DNA of 52,087 nt, from positions 1-52,087 of the forward strand of contig DXEW01000008.1 of NCBI GenBank assembly GCA_019114755.1. Direction: 5' to 3'. The position numbers and the translations under genes were made by a program. This document shows, in pieces, positions 1-7,045 of the stretch; positions within the stretch are counted from its first letter, which is position 1, and the number at the start of each line of letters is the position of its first letter. The stretch comes from Candidatus Borkfalkia faecavium. GTDB taxonomy: Bacteria > Bacillota > Clostridia > Christensenellales > Borkfalkiaceae. A model generated the notes under the pieces. It saw only the letters and a program-made list of their open reading frames with translations, ran no database searches and was not told where the DNA came from.

Positions 1-41
1 ATGAATTCTTGCAACAAAGCCACATTTTTTACTGCAACCGC

Positions 42-70
42 TTGAAAACACACCTCGCCTATGTTACAAT
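42..70 (+). promoter_or_regulatory. Sigma-A type promoter of the element-end ORF
   Basis: TTGAAA at 42-47 and TACAAT at 65-70 are separated by 17 bp. The promoter points at the 45-codon ORF starting at 117. Confidence 0.65.
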
Positions 71-116
71 GAGTTTATGAAAATCTTTCCTCGAAGAGTG
101 GCCGGAGAAAGTTACC

Positions 117-254
117 ATGAACAAACAAAAACATTTTGAAGAATCGCTTCCGGAAGAGTATGTGCTCGTAAAACATGTCGATGCAAAAAATATCAATCGG
201 CAGGCCGTTGTTTATGAAAAATGCTGGTATAAAATTGGTATAAACTCTGTATAA
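117..254 (+). CDS. Small hypothetical protein at the end of an integrated element (45 aa)
   Basis: The ORF has an ATG at 117, a good ribosome binding site (GGAGAAAG, 104-111) and its own promoter, so it is probably translated. The product is 45 residues, charged at the N-terminus (MNKQKHFEESLPEEY), with no membrane segment and no motif I recognise. It lies in AT-rich DNA unlike the GC-rich chromosome that follows, and ends about 130 bp before the tRNA 3'-half that marks the element boundary. Its last codons overlap three helically phased direct repeats. A small gene beside an attachment site could be a recombination directionality factor, but nothing in the residues shows that, and it could equally be the remnant of a longer gene. 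Confidence 0.5.
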   Translation: MNKQKHFEESLPEEYVLVKHVDAKNINRQAVVYEKCWYKIGINSV

Positions 255-256
255 AA
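226..256 (+). repeat. Three direct repeats with 11-bp period near the attachment site
   Basis: GGTATAAAA (226-234), GGTATAAAC (237-245) and TGTATAAAA (248-256) follow one another with an 11-bp period, one helical turn, placing the motif on one DNA face. Phased direct repeats 130 bp from an att site resemble integrase arm-type or excisionase sites; that role is inferred. Confidence 0.55.
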
Positions 257-388
257 GGTATTTGATGATGATTTTTAAGCCGAAAATCAGTCATCAAAAA
301 CCCATAAAACCACCGCTAAAAGCCGATTTTAATGCCTATTTTACAAAAAAACGGATGATATTTACCCCGATTTACAAAATATGTGCAA

Positions 389-432
389 CTCCTAAGGGGC
401 CGTTGTGGGTTCGATTCCCGCCGGGAGTACCA
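389..432 (+). tRNA. 3' half of a tRNA-Arg(CCU)-like gene (attachment-site remnant)
   Basis: Starting at the anticodon loop CTCCTAA (389-395, anticodon CCT), the sequence runs through the 3' anticodon strand GGGGC, a short variable region, a T arm (GTGGG, loop TTCGATT, CCCGC, 405-421), the acceptor strand CGGGAGT and ACCA (429-432). Upstream bases cannot form the partner anticodon strand, D arm or 5' acceptor strand, so only the 3' half exists. That is the usual footprint of an integrase that uses a tRNA 3' end as attB. An intact tRNA-Arg(CCU) gene is expected at the other end of the element. Confidence 0.65.
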
Positions 433-439
433 TTTTCGC

Positions 440-468
440 CGGGTATGCTGACGCATACCCGATTTTTT
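440..468 (+). terminator. Intrinsic terminator after the tRNA 3' half
   Basis: A perfect 9-bp stem (CGGGTATGC, loop TGAC, GCATACCCG, 440-461) is followed by ATTTTTTG. It sits eight bases after the CCA end, as expected for the original tRNA transcription unit. Confidence 0.85.
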
Positions 469-470
469 GT

Positions 471-503
471 GTAAACGCCCCACGATATTCGAGGGGCGTT
501 TAC
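471..503. repeat. Inverted repeat, 11-bp perfect stem
   Basis: GTAAACGCCCC (471-481) pairs perfectly with GGGGCGTTTAC (493-503); the 11-nt loop can add three pairs (CGA/TCG). No T-run follows, so it is not an obvious terminator. Confidence 0.7.
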
Positions 504-506
504 ACG

Positions 507-541
507 ATACATATCCACCGGCTATGCCGGTGGATATGTAT
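507..541. repeat. Large palindrome, 16-bp perfect stem with 3-nt loop
   Basis: The arm 507-522 (ATACATATCCACCGGC) is the exact reverse complement of 526-541, with only TAT between. It lies 3 bp after another perfect inverted repeat. The pair resembles REP/BIME-type or transposase-recognised hairpins. No open reading frame overlaps it convincingly. The rest of the gap to 701 holds only a weak hairpin (610-630) followed by TTTT. Confidence 0.75.
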
Positions 542-701
542 TTATCGCGCAATATTCAGGAAAAACAGTATCAAAATCGGGGCTGCAAAAAGCTGCCTCT
601 TATTGCAGAGAGACCCTCTTCCAGGGGCTCTTTTCATCGGCAAGTTATACGCCGTTTTTATACAAAAATTCGCACGCAGGCTACAAGGCCGCCCGATACG
701 G

Positions 702-729
702 AAAAACACCTCCGCGCACGGAGGTGTTT
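702..729 (-). terminator. Terminator of the ABC exporter-mrp unit
   Basis: AAACACCTCCG (704-714), loop CGCA, CGGAGGTGTTT (719-729). Read on the minus strand the stem is followed by TTTTT, 8 bp after the mrp stop codon. Confidence 0.85.
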
Positions 730-736
730 GCCTTTG

Positions 737-1573
737 TTATGCCTGTTTTTTATCTTTGACCGCCTCTTCGACGGCGAGGAAGAGCTTGTCTAAATACTCC
801 CCTTCAAACAATTCGATAAGGCCGCGGTCGGCGCAGTTGGTAAGTTCCGGATCGAAGGGAACGCGCGCCACGTTGGCGATGCCGAACTGCTGCGCCAGTT
901 CTTCGGCGCGGCTCTTGCCGAACAGCTCGATCTTGCTGCCGCAGTCGGGGCAGACGGCGTAACTCATGTTTTCGACGATGCCGAGGATGGGGATATTCAT
1001 CTTTTCCGCCATGTGCGCCGCCTTCTGCACGATCATGGAGACGAGCTCCTGCGGGGTGGAGACGATGATGATGCCGTCCAGCGGGAGCGACTGATAGATG
1101 CTCAGCGGCACGTCGCCCGTTCCCGGGGGCATATCGACGAACATGAAGTCGACGTCGTTCCAGATGACGTCCGTCCAGAATTGCAGCACCGTGCCGGCGA
1201 TGACGGGCCCGCGCCAGATGACGGGTTCGGTATCTTCTTCCAGCAGCACGTTCATCGACATGATCTCGATGCCCGTCTTGCTCATGACGGGCAGGATGCC
1301 CATATCCGAGCCCAGCGCCTTTTCGGTGATGCCGAACATTTTAGGGATGGAAGGGCCTGTGACGTCTGCGTCCATGATGGCCGTATTCAGGCCGTTGCGG
1401 CGGGCGATGACGGAGAGCATCGCCGTCGTCATCGATTTGCCGACGCCGCCCTTGCCGCTGACGATGCCGATCACATGTTTGATATTGCTCAGCTCGTGCG
1501 GCTTTTTATGCATATCGCGCTGCGAACAGTCCTGATTGCAGCTGCCGCAGTCGTGCGAACATTCTTCTGCCAT
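737..1573 (-). CDS. mrp: Mrp/NBP35-family iron-sulfur cluster carrier ATPase
   Basis: The 278-residue cytosolic protein is a deviant-Walker P-loop ATPase of the Mrp/ApbC/NBP35 family, which bind and transfer [4Fe-4S] clusters to apoproteins. GKGGVGKS at about 40-47 is the signature P-loop; DADVTGPS and FVDMPPGTGD follow, and a CPDCG motif near residue 210 is the bridging cluster ligand pair. The N-terminus carries extra cysteines (CSHDCGSCNQDC), as in NBP35-type members. It is the last gene of a minus-strand set after a tautomerase gene, with an AGGAGG site before the ATG. The family assignment is firm; its client proteins are unknown. Confidence 0.93.
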   Translation of the reverse strand: MAEECSHDCGSCNQDCSQRDMHKKPHELSNIKHVIGIVSGKGGVGKSMTTAMLSVIARRNGLNTAIMDADVTGPSIPKMFGITEKALGSDMGILPVMSKTGIEIMSMNVLLEEDTEPVIWRGPVIAGTVLQFWTDVIWNDVDFMFVDMPPGTGDVPLSIYQSLPLDGIIIVSTPQELVSMIVQKAAHMAEKMNIPILGIVENMSYAVCPDCGSKIELFGKSRAEELAQQFGIANVARVPFDPELTNCADRGLIELFEGEYLDKLFLAVEEAVKDKKQA

Positions 1574-1641
1574 AATTACCTCCTACCGATGGTCGTATTT
1601 CGCGGCAAAGCCGCAGCTCTTGCATTGGATGGCCGTCAAAC

Positions 1642-1881
1642 TCAGAGCAGATCTTTCGGGTCGTATTCCGCCTTTTTGTAGACGACGGACTGCGGCTTGT
1701 CGGTTATCTCCGTCTTGAACACATCCTGCCAGGCGCGCGCGTCGTAATCTTCGATCGTGCACGTCACATAATGATCGGAACAATGCAGCTCCTGCGTGAG
1801 CGCCTTGACGAGCGCCGCGGCGAGCTTCTTTTTCTGTTCCTCCGTCCTGCCTGCGAGCATCTTTACTTCGATATGCGGCAT
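1642..1881 (-). CDS. 4-oxalocrotonate tautomerase-family protein
   Basis: This 79-residue protein begins MPHIEVKML, giving the N-terminal catalytic proline after Met removal that defines the tautomerase superfamily. The length matches the small 4-OT-like subunits, which work as oligomers on enol-keto substrates. The physiological substrate in this family is usually unknown and cannot be inferred here. The start is fixed by AGGAGG seven bases before the ATG. It lies 9 bp after the ABC exporter gene and 68 bp before mrp, probably on the same transcript. The 4-OT active-site arginines cannot be placed with certainty. Confidence 0.85.
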   Translation of the reverse strand: MPHIEVKMLAGRTEEQKKKLAAALVKALTQELHCSDHYVTCTIEDYDARAWQDVFKTEITDKPQSVVYKKAEYDPKDLL

Positions 1882-1890
1882 ACAAACCTC

Positions 1891-3693
1891 CTATTGCTTC
1901 ATGCTGTTATATAGATTATAATACAAACCGCGGCGTTTTAGCAACTGTTCGTGCGTACCTTCTTCGGCAATTCCTTTATTGGAAATGAACAAAATGCGGT
2001 CGCAGCCGCGGATGGTGGAGAGCCTGTGCGCGACGATGAACGAAGTTCTGCCCTTGAGCAGCACCTGCAGCGCCTCCTGGATGAGCTTTTCCACGTCGGA
2101 AGAGATGGAACTGGTCGCCTCGTCGAGGATGACCACGGCAGGGTCTTTGACCACGATGCGGGCAAAGCTGATCAGCTGTTTTTCGCCGGAAGAGAGCCCT
2201 TCGCCCCGCTCGGCGAGCTGTTCATAGTAGCCGCCCGGCAGCCGCTCGATGCACTTGTCCGCGAAGATCGCCTTTGCCGCGGCGATGCACTCTTCGTCCG
2301 TCGCGTCCGGCCTGCCGTAGCGGATATTGTCGATCACCGTTCCCTTGAAGATGAACGGATCCTGCATGAGCACGCCCACCTTGCCGCGCAGCGATTTGAG
2401 GTGGATATCGCGCACGTCGGTGCCGTCGATGCAAACGCTCCCCTCTTTGACGTCGTAAAAGCGGGTCAGAAGGTTGATGACCGTCGTCTTGCCCGCGCCC
2501 GTCGGCCCGACCAGGGCGATGCTCTCGCCCGGCTTTACATGCAGGTCGAAGTGTTCGAGGATGTTCACCCCCTCTTCGTACGAGAAGGTCACGTCGTTGA
2601 AGTCGATCTCGCCGCGCACGTCGCCGAGGTCGATATTCCCCTCTTTATCGGCGATGCCCGCGGGGGCGTCGATGGTCTCGAAGATGCGTTCGAGGTTTGC
2701 CGAAACCTGCGCCAGGTTCTGGATGATCTGCGAAAGCTGCGTCAGCGGGGTGGAGAACAGCCCCATATAGCTGAGGAAGGCGATGACCACGCCCGTGGTG
2801 ACGCCCATGGCGCCCGTCTGCATGAGCAGGAAGGCGACGGCGTAGAGCATGACCGTGCCGTAGTTCCAGAACAGGCCTACGACGGGCGAGTTCAGCTCGT
2901 TGCGGCGGACGATGCTCATCCACGTTTTGGCGCTGCTCTGCTGCAGGTCGTGGTACACCTTTTCGTTATAGACGGTGCGGTTGTAATTTTGGATGACCTT
3001 TTCACCCATGATCGATTCGACGATGAAGGCGGTGCGGTTGGAGACCTTGGCGCGGTGGGTGCGGAACAGCTTGCGGATGGCGCGGCGGATGAGGAACACA
3101 CCCGCCGTCAAGGGAACGACCGCAGAATAGACGACCGCCGTCAGCACGGGGCTGAGCACCAGCATGAACACCGTGACGACGACGATCTTGGCGATGTTCA
3201 TGATAAAATTCATCAGGTAGTTGGTGAAAAAGTCGGCAAGTTCGGTGATATACTGGGTGACGCGCACGGAGATCTTGCCGGCGGGGCGGTTGTCGAAATA
3301 ATCGAACGACAGCTCCTGCAGACGGTAAAAGATATCGTGGCGGATGTCGGCGATGATGCCGTGCCCCGCCCTTCCCATGCTGCGCTGCTGGTAGAAGGTG
3401 ATGACGATCTCCGCCACGCCGCAGAGGACGAACCCGCACACCACGGCGATGAATTTGGTATATTTTCCGTCTATCTCGAACTGCGGCACCACGGTATCGA
3501 CGATGTATTGCAGTAAGAGCGGGGTCACCATCGAGGAGACGACCGCCACCAGCATGAGCACGCATACGAAGATGAACAGCTTTTTGTGCGGCACCGCGTA
3601 CCGCATCAGCCGCCGCAGATTTTTGACGTCGATCTTTTCCTTCTGCGCGACCGCTTCGTCCTGGAAATATGTATTGCGCTGTGCCATGGTCAT
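1891..3693 (-). CDS. ABC exporter half-transporter, canonical catalytic subunit
   Basis: This 600-residue membrane protein has an N-terminal six-helix exporter domain (about 30-320) and a C-terminal ATPase domain. Walker A reads GPTGAGKTT, Walker B VVILDEAT with the catalytic glutamate, and the switch is AHRLST. The signature is LSSGE rather than LSGGQ. Its ATG overlaps the stop of the upstream half-transporter by 4 bp, so the two almost certainly pair. The partner carries LSGGQ but has Asp for the catalytic Glu, so the heterodimer would have one competent and one degenerate ATP site, as in TM287/288- or BmrCD-type exporters. Substrate unknown, possibly a drug, lipid or peptide. Confidence 0.93.
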   Translation of the reverse strand: MTMAQRNTYFQDEAVAQKEKIDVKNLRRLMRYAVPHKKLFIFVCVLMLVAVVSSMVTPLLLQYIVDTVVPQFEIDGKYTKFIAVVCGFVLCGVAEIVITFYQQRSMGRAGHGIIADIRHDIFYRLQELSFDYFDNRPAGKISVRVTQYITELADFFTNYLMNFIMNIAKIVVVTVFMLVLSPVLTAVVYSAVVPLTAGVFLIRRAIRKLFRTHRAKVSNRTAFIVESIMGEKVIQNYNRTVYNEKVYHDLQQSSAKTWMSIVRRNELNSPVVGLFWNYGTVMLYAVAFLLMQTGAMGVTTGVVIAFLSYMGLFSTPLTQLSQIIQNLAQVSANLERIFETIDAPAGIADKEGNIDLGDVRGEIDFNDVTFSYEEGVNILEHFDLHVKPGESIALVGPTGAGKTTVINLLTRFYDVKEGSVCIDGTDVRDIHLKSLRGKVGVLMQDPFIFKGTVIDNIRYGRPDATDEECIAAAKAIFADKCIERLPGGYYEQLAERGEGLSSGEKQLISFARIVVKDPAVVILDEATSSISSDVEKLIQEALQVLLKGRTSFIVAHRLSTIRGCDRILFISNKGIAEEGTHEQLLKRRGLYYNLYNSMKQ

Positions 3694-5519
3694 ACCTCCC
3701 CGCAGGCGACGGCGCCCGCGGCGTCGGCAAAGTCGTCCGGCTCGTCCGATTCCGCCGTCTGCATGCGGTAGATCTCGGCGAACACGCCGTTCTTTGCCAA
3801 AAGCTCTTGCAGCGTGCCGCGTTCGACGATCTCGCCGTCCTGCATGTACAAGATCTCGTCGCAGTCGGCGATGCTGGAAACGCGGTGGGCGGCGATGAGC
3901 AGCGTATGCTCGGGATGGCTCTCTTTGATGCTCGCCATCAGCTTGCGCTCGGTGGTCACGTCGAGGGCGCTGGAGGCGTCGTCCAGCACGAGCACGGGGG
4001 CGTTTTTGAGGAGCGCCCGCGCGATGGAGACGCGCTGCTTCTGCCCGCCCGAAAGCCCGAGCCCCTGCTCGCCGACGATGGTGCCGTACCCTTCGGGCAG
4101 CCCTTCGATAAAGCGGCTGGCCTGCGCCTGCCGCGCCGCGCGGCGGATGGTCTCCCTGTCGGCATCCGGCGCATAGAAGGCGATGTTGGCGTCGATGGTG
4201 TCGGAAAAGAGGAACACGTCCTGGAAGACGTAGGCAAATTTGTCGCGCAGATCGTCCAAGTCGTAAGAGCGGATGTCTTTGCCGTTGATCTCGATGCTGC
4301 CCGCCGTCACGTCGTAGATGCGCACCAGCGACTTCAAGAGCACGCTCTTGCCAGAACCCGTGCCGCCCATGATGCCGATCTTTTTGCCGTACGGGATGCT
4401 GAGGGAGACGTTTTTAAGAAGCGGCTTGCCCTCTTCGGTGACGGAGACGCCCCTCACTTCAATATTGGGCACCGATCCGACGTGTTCGGGGTGCTCCGGT
4501 TCGGGGATCTTGGTCTTCTTCTCCAAAAACTGACGGATGCGCTCGCCCGATACGAGGCCGTATTGCAGGCGGTAGAGCGAGTTGCTCAGCTGCGTCAGAT
4601 AATCCATGATGCGCAGCACATAGGTGACGCACGCCGTCATGATACCCACCTGAAACTGCCCCATAAACACCATCAGCGTGCCGACGACGATGGTGGTGAT
4701 GTACGCGACCTGGCGGATGACGTTGAAGATCATGCCGTATTTGGCGGAAACGTCTACCTGGCGGCAGTATGCCTGCCGCAGATCGGCGTTGGCGCGGTCG
4801 AACTTGTTCTCTTCCAGCGGTTCGTTGGCAAAGGAACGGATGAGACGCACGGCGTTGATGTTTTCCTGCACGGTCAGGTTCATCTCCGCGTCGCGCGTGC
4901 GGATCTCGCCCGAAACGCGCCGCGCCGCCGAGGCATACTTGACGAGCGAGACGACGAGGATGGGCGCCACCAGCGCCGGCATGATGAGCATGAAGGCGCT
5001 CTCCCGCGCCAAAAACACGCTGGTGATGATGAGGACGAAGAAACCGTCGCCGATGTTCAAAAGCACCGTGCTGAACATCTCTTTGAAGGTGATGATGTCG
5101 GAAGAGAGCGTAGTCAGAAGTTCGCCCGTGTTGTAGGAGGAGACGGTGGAACTGTCGAGATCGACGAGCTTTTTATAGGTAACGTCGCGCAGTTCGTTTT
5201 CCAGGCAAAGCCCGTTGTACTGGTACAGGACGTTGCGGAAATAGATGATCGCCTCGCGCGCCACCGCAAGGGACGCAAAGGCGGCGAGAATGGCAAAAAA
5301 CAGATCCCACGTTTGGGGATCGCCGAAGGCCAGCAGCCACGAAAAGGCGCCCGCAGGCGCCGTTCCGGGCTGATAGTTGAGGATGTAGTCGACGAACATC
5401 GCCCCCAACAAGGGCAGAAAGACGTCGATGGTCAGGCCGACAAAGCCGATGATCTGGCAGAATACGGCGCACGGTACATGCTTTTTCCAATAGCGCATGC
5501 CGTACAAAAAGGTACTCAT
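3690..5519 (-). CDS. ABC exporter half-transporter, degenerate-site subunit
   Basis: The 609-residue protein has a six-helix transmembrane region (about 15-310) and a nucleotide-binding domain with GGTGSGKS (Walker A), LSGGQKQR (signature) and VLVLDDAS (Walker B). The residue after Walker B is Asp where the catalytic Glu normally sits; the H-loop (AAHRVSS) is kept. It is the first gene of the unit, read from the promoter at 5558-5585, and shares ATGA with the second half-transporter. The ribosome binding site upstream of 5519 is weak; a second in-frame ATG lies at 5498. Exporter identity is clear, substrate is not. Confidence 0.93.
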   Translation of the reverse strand: MSTFLYGMRYWKKHVPCAVFCQIIGFVGLTIDVFLPLLGAMFVDYILNYQPGTAPAGAFSWLLAFGDPQTWDLFFAILAAFASLAVAREAIIYFRNVLYQYNGLCLENELRDVTYKKLVDLDSSTVSSYNTGELLTTLSSDIITFKEMFSTVLLNIGDGFFVLIITSVFLARESAFMLIMPALVAPILVVSLVKYASAARRVSGEIRTRDAEMNLTVQENINAVRLIRSFANEPLEENKFDRANADLRQAYCRQVDVSAKYGMIFNVIRQVAYITTIVVGTLMVFMGQFQVGIMTACVTYVLRIMDYLTQLSNSLYRLQYGLVSGERIRQFLEKKTKIPEPEHPEHVGSVPNIEVRGVSVTEEGKPLLKNVSLSIPYGKKIGIMGGTGSGKSVLLKSLVRIYDVTAGSIEINGKDIRSYDLDDLRDKFAYVFQDVFLFSDTIDANIAFYAPDADRETIRRAARQAQASRFIEGLPEGYGTIVGEQGLGLSGGQKQRVSIARALLKNAPVLVLDDASSALDVTTERKLMASIKESHPEHTLLIAAHRVSSIADCDEILYMQDGEIVERGTLQELLAKNGVFAEIYRMQTAESDEPDDFADAAGAVACGEV

Positions 5520-5557
5520 GGCGGTGATCTCACATGAAACTGAAATTTTTCGTATTT

Positions 5558-5585
5558 ATTGTAGCGGAAATAGAATTTTTGTCAA
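5558..5585 (-). promoter_or_regulatory. Promoter of the ABC exporter-tautomerase-mrp unit
   Basis: On the minus strand, TTGACA (5580-5585) and TACAAT (5558-5563) are 16 bp apart, about 40 bp upstream of the first start codon. Confidence 0.75.
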
Positions 5586-5640
5586 CGCTTTTTCACACAA
5601 ATATGACAAATATTTCTCGCGATATTTTTGAAAAATCAGT

Positions 5641-5669
5641 TGCCAAACGCGGCGATTTCGGCTATAATG
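5641..5669 (+). promoter_or_regulatory. Promoter of the SRP RNA gene
   Basis: TTGCCA (5641-5646), 17-bp spacer, TATAAT (5664-5669). The predicted start is at about 5676, exactly the 5' end of the SRP RNA. Confidence 0.88.
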
Positions 5670-5675
5670 ATAGAG

Positions 5676-5945
5676 CTGTGCTAGGTGGGGAGTTAGCGGT
5701 GCCCTGTATCTGCAATCCGCTATAGCAGAACCGAACGCCTCTTTCGGCTATGTGCGTGGAAGGTCTGCGCTCCGTAAGGGATGTCGAGCGCAAGGTCTTA
5801 TGCAACGGGCTGCCGTGAACCGTGTCAGGATAGGGATATAGCAGCACTAAGCGGATGTGTCCGTGTGCCATAAGGAAGCTTTGCAGGAGTTACCTGCGGT
5901 TTTCACGCTTCGGCGTTCATTTCCAACGGAGGATGCACAGTTTTT
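5676..5945 (+). ncRNA. ffs: Signal recognition particle RNA, large Bacillus type (scRNA)
   Basis: The 5' part (GCTGTGCTAG then GGGGAGTTAGCGGTGCCC) closely matches the Alu domain of Bacillus scRNA. The S domain contains CCGTGTCAGG and AGCAGCACTAAG at about 5818-5855, the Ffh-binding region. Long-range pairing is visible: GAACGCC near 5733 with GGCGTTC at 5912-5918, GCGTG with CACGC near 5904, and the closing helix CTGTGC (5677-5682) with GCACAG (5935-5940). A run of seven T follows immediately and acts as terminator. The length, about 270 nt, equals the Bacillus form. It works with Ffh and FtsY in cotranslational membrane targeting. Confidence 0.93.
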
Positions 5946-5955
5946 TTGCACAAAA

Positions 5956-5983
5956 ACAGCCCTCGGCGAAAGCCGGGGGCTGT
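5956..5983 (-). terminator. Terminator of the ZIP transporter gene
   Basis: ACAGCCCTCGGC (5956-5967), loop GAAA, GCCGGGGGCTGT (5972-5983), 12 bp with one wobble. On the minus strand TTTTTG follows. A weaker T-run on the plus side could give read-through protection behind the SRP RNA. Confidence 0.85.
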
Positions 5984-5997
5984 CGTTTTACCCAAAC

Positions 5998-6022
5998 TAT
6001 GCGCCGCGCAGTACTGTGCAAA
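5998..6022 (+). repeat. AGTACT double-dyad repeat, copy 1 (diverged)
   Basis: 17 of 25 bases match the perfect copy at 51396-51420. The left arm is changed to TATGCG...CGCGCA, keeping most of the dyad symmetry, and the right dyad is GCGCAGTACTGTGC. It lies 60 bp beyond the stop codon of the ZIP gene. Confidence 0.6.
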
Positions 6023-6081
6023 GGCGCATTTTTTGCGTTCAATTCCCTGTTTTAAGCAGAAACAGCTAATTTTCAGCCGAT

Positions 6082-6885
6082 TCAGCCGAGAAACACGTCT
6101 AAGAACATCATCAGGGCAAAGCCGCCCGCGATGCCCAAAAGCGCCCCGCTCTTCCCCTCCTGCATACAGGCGGGGACCAGCTCCGCGCACGAGACGGCGA
6201 TCATCGCCCCCGCCGAAAAGGCCAGCGCCCACGGCAGCAGCGACGAGATCAGCCCCACCGCCAGCGCCCCGAGCACGCCCGCGAACACCTCGACGATGCC
6301 CGAAAGCTGCCCCCAAAAGAAGGCTTTGCCCGCCGAGAACCCCTGCCCGCGCAACGGCACCGCCACGCACAGCCCTTCGGGGAAGTTCTGGATACCGATG
6401 CCGACGGCGAGCATGACGGCGGAGACCAGCGCCCCCGCCTCACCGCAGGCGGAGCCGAAGGCGACGCCGACGGCAAACCCCTCGGGGATGTTGTGCAGCG
6501 TCATCGCAAAACAGGTAAGTGCGCCCCGCCGTTTATTTTCTTCCGCGTACGCCTCGCGCCCTTCCAAAAACCTGCCCGAAAGGAAGATGAACAGCGCCCC
6601 CGCCAAAAAGCCCGCCGCGAGCACGGCGCCCTCTTTCCAGGCAGGGCTGCCTTCCAGCCATTCGGCAGCGGGCAAAAGGAGCGAGAAAAAGCTCGCCGCC
6701 ACCATGATCCCCGCGGCGCCGCCTTGCATGGCGTTGAGCACCTTGGGGCTGCACCGCCCGCTCACCAGCGAAAACGCCGCCCCTGCCGCCGTCATGCCGT
6801 ATGTAAACAGAGTCGCCAACAGCGCCTGCCTCCACGCGGGCAGGCTCATCAACCAAGCCAAACCGTTTTTCCTCCGTGCATTCAC
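6082..6885 (-). CDS. ZIP-family divalent metal transporter
   Basis: This 267-residue integral membrane protein has about eight hydrophobic segments. The two ZIP metal-site motifs are present: HNIPEGFAVG in the fourth helix region (about 130-140) and QNFPEGL in the fifth (about 165-171); the second has Gln where many ZupT proteins have His. ZIP proteins import Zn, Fe or Mn into the cytosol; which metal cannot be told. A charged loop (EGREAYAEENKRR) precedes the first motif. The start at 6885 has GGGAG three bases upstream. It stands alone between the SRP RNA terminator and the zinc-ribbon gene, with its own terminator at 5956-5983. Confidence 0.9.
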   Translation of the reverse strand: MNARRKNGLAWLMSLPAWRQALLATLFTYGMTAAGAAFSLVSGRCSPKVLNAMQGGAAGIMVAASFFSLLLPAAEWLEGSPAWKEGAVLAAGFLAGALFIFLSGRFLEGREAYAEENKRRGALTCFAMTLHNIPEGFAVGVAFGSACGEAGALVSAVMLAVGIGIQNFPEGLCVAVPLRGQGFSAGKAFFWGQLSGIVEVFAGVLGALAVGLISSLLPWALAFSAGAMIAVSCAELVPACMQEGKSGALLGIAGGFALMMFLDVFLG

Positions 6886-6974
6886 TCCCTATCATCATAT
6901 GCACAGGCCGCCGCCCCTGTGCGGGGCGGGATACAGCCAAAAGCCGCCGCCCACAAGGCGCCGGGAATCAAGGA

Positions 6975-7038
6975 CAAAAGAAAAGGCGGGCCGCAAAGGC
7001 CCGCCGCGCAGAGACGGCAGGCCGCAAAGCCTGCCGTC
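6975..7038 (-). terminator. Double hairpin terminator of the rpoD-trmK-nif3 unit
   Basis: On the minus strand a first hairpin (7013-7038, GACGGCAGG with CCTGCCGTC) is followed by a second (6985-7005, GGCGGGCC with GGCCCGCC) and then TTTTCTTTT (6975-6984). The second is a strong intrinsic terminator. Confidence 0.82.
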
Positions 7039-7045
7039 TATATGT

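Noticed and set aside
601-640. Hairpin with TTTT at 610-634 as a small RNA terminator
   Set aside because: The stem is short and broken, and no promoter or conserved RNA is recognisable upstream; kept only as a note.
3669-5537. A 622-codon open frame on the plus strand over the ABC exporter gene (also 1951-3516 plus)
   Set aside because: It is antisense to well-supported ABC transporter genes, rich in Arg, His, Asp and Ala as expected of GC-skewed shadow frames, and has no motif or ribosome binding site.
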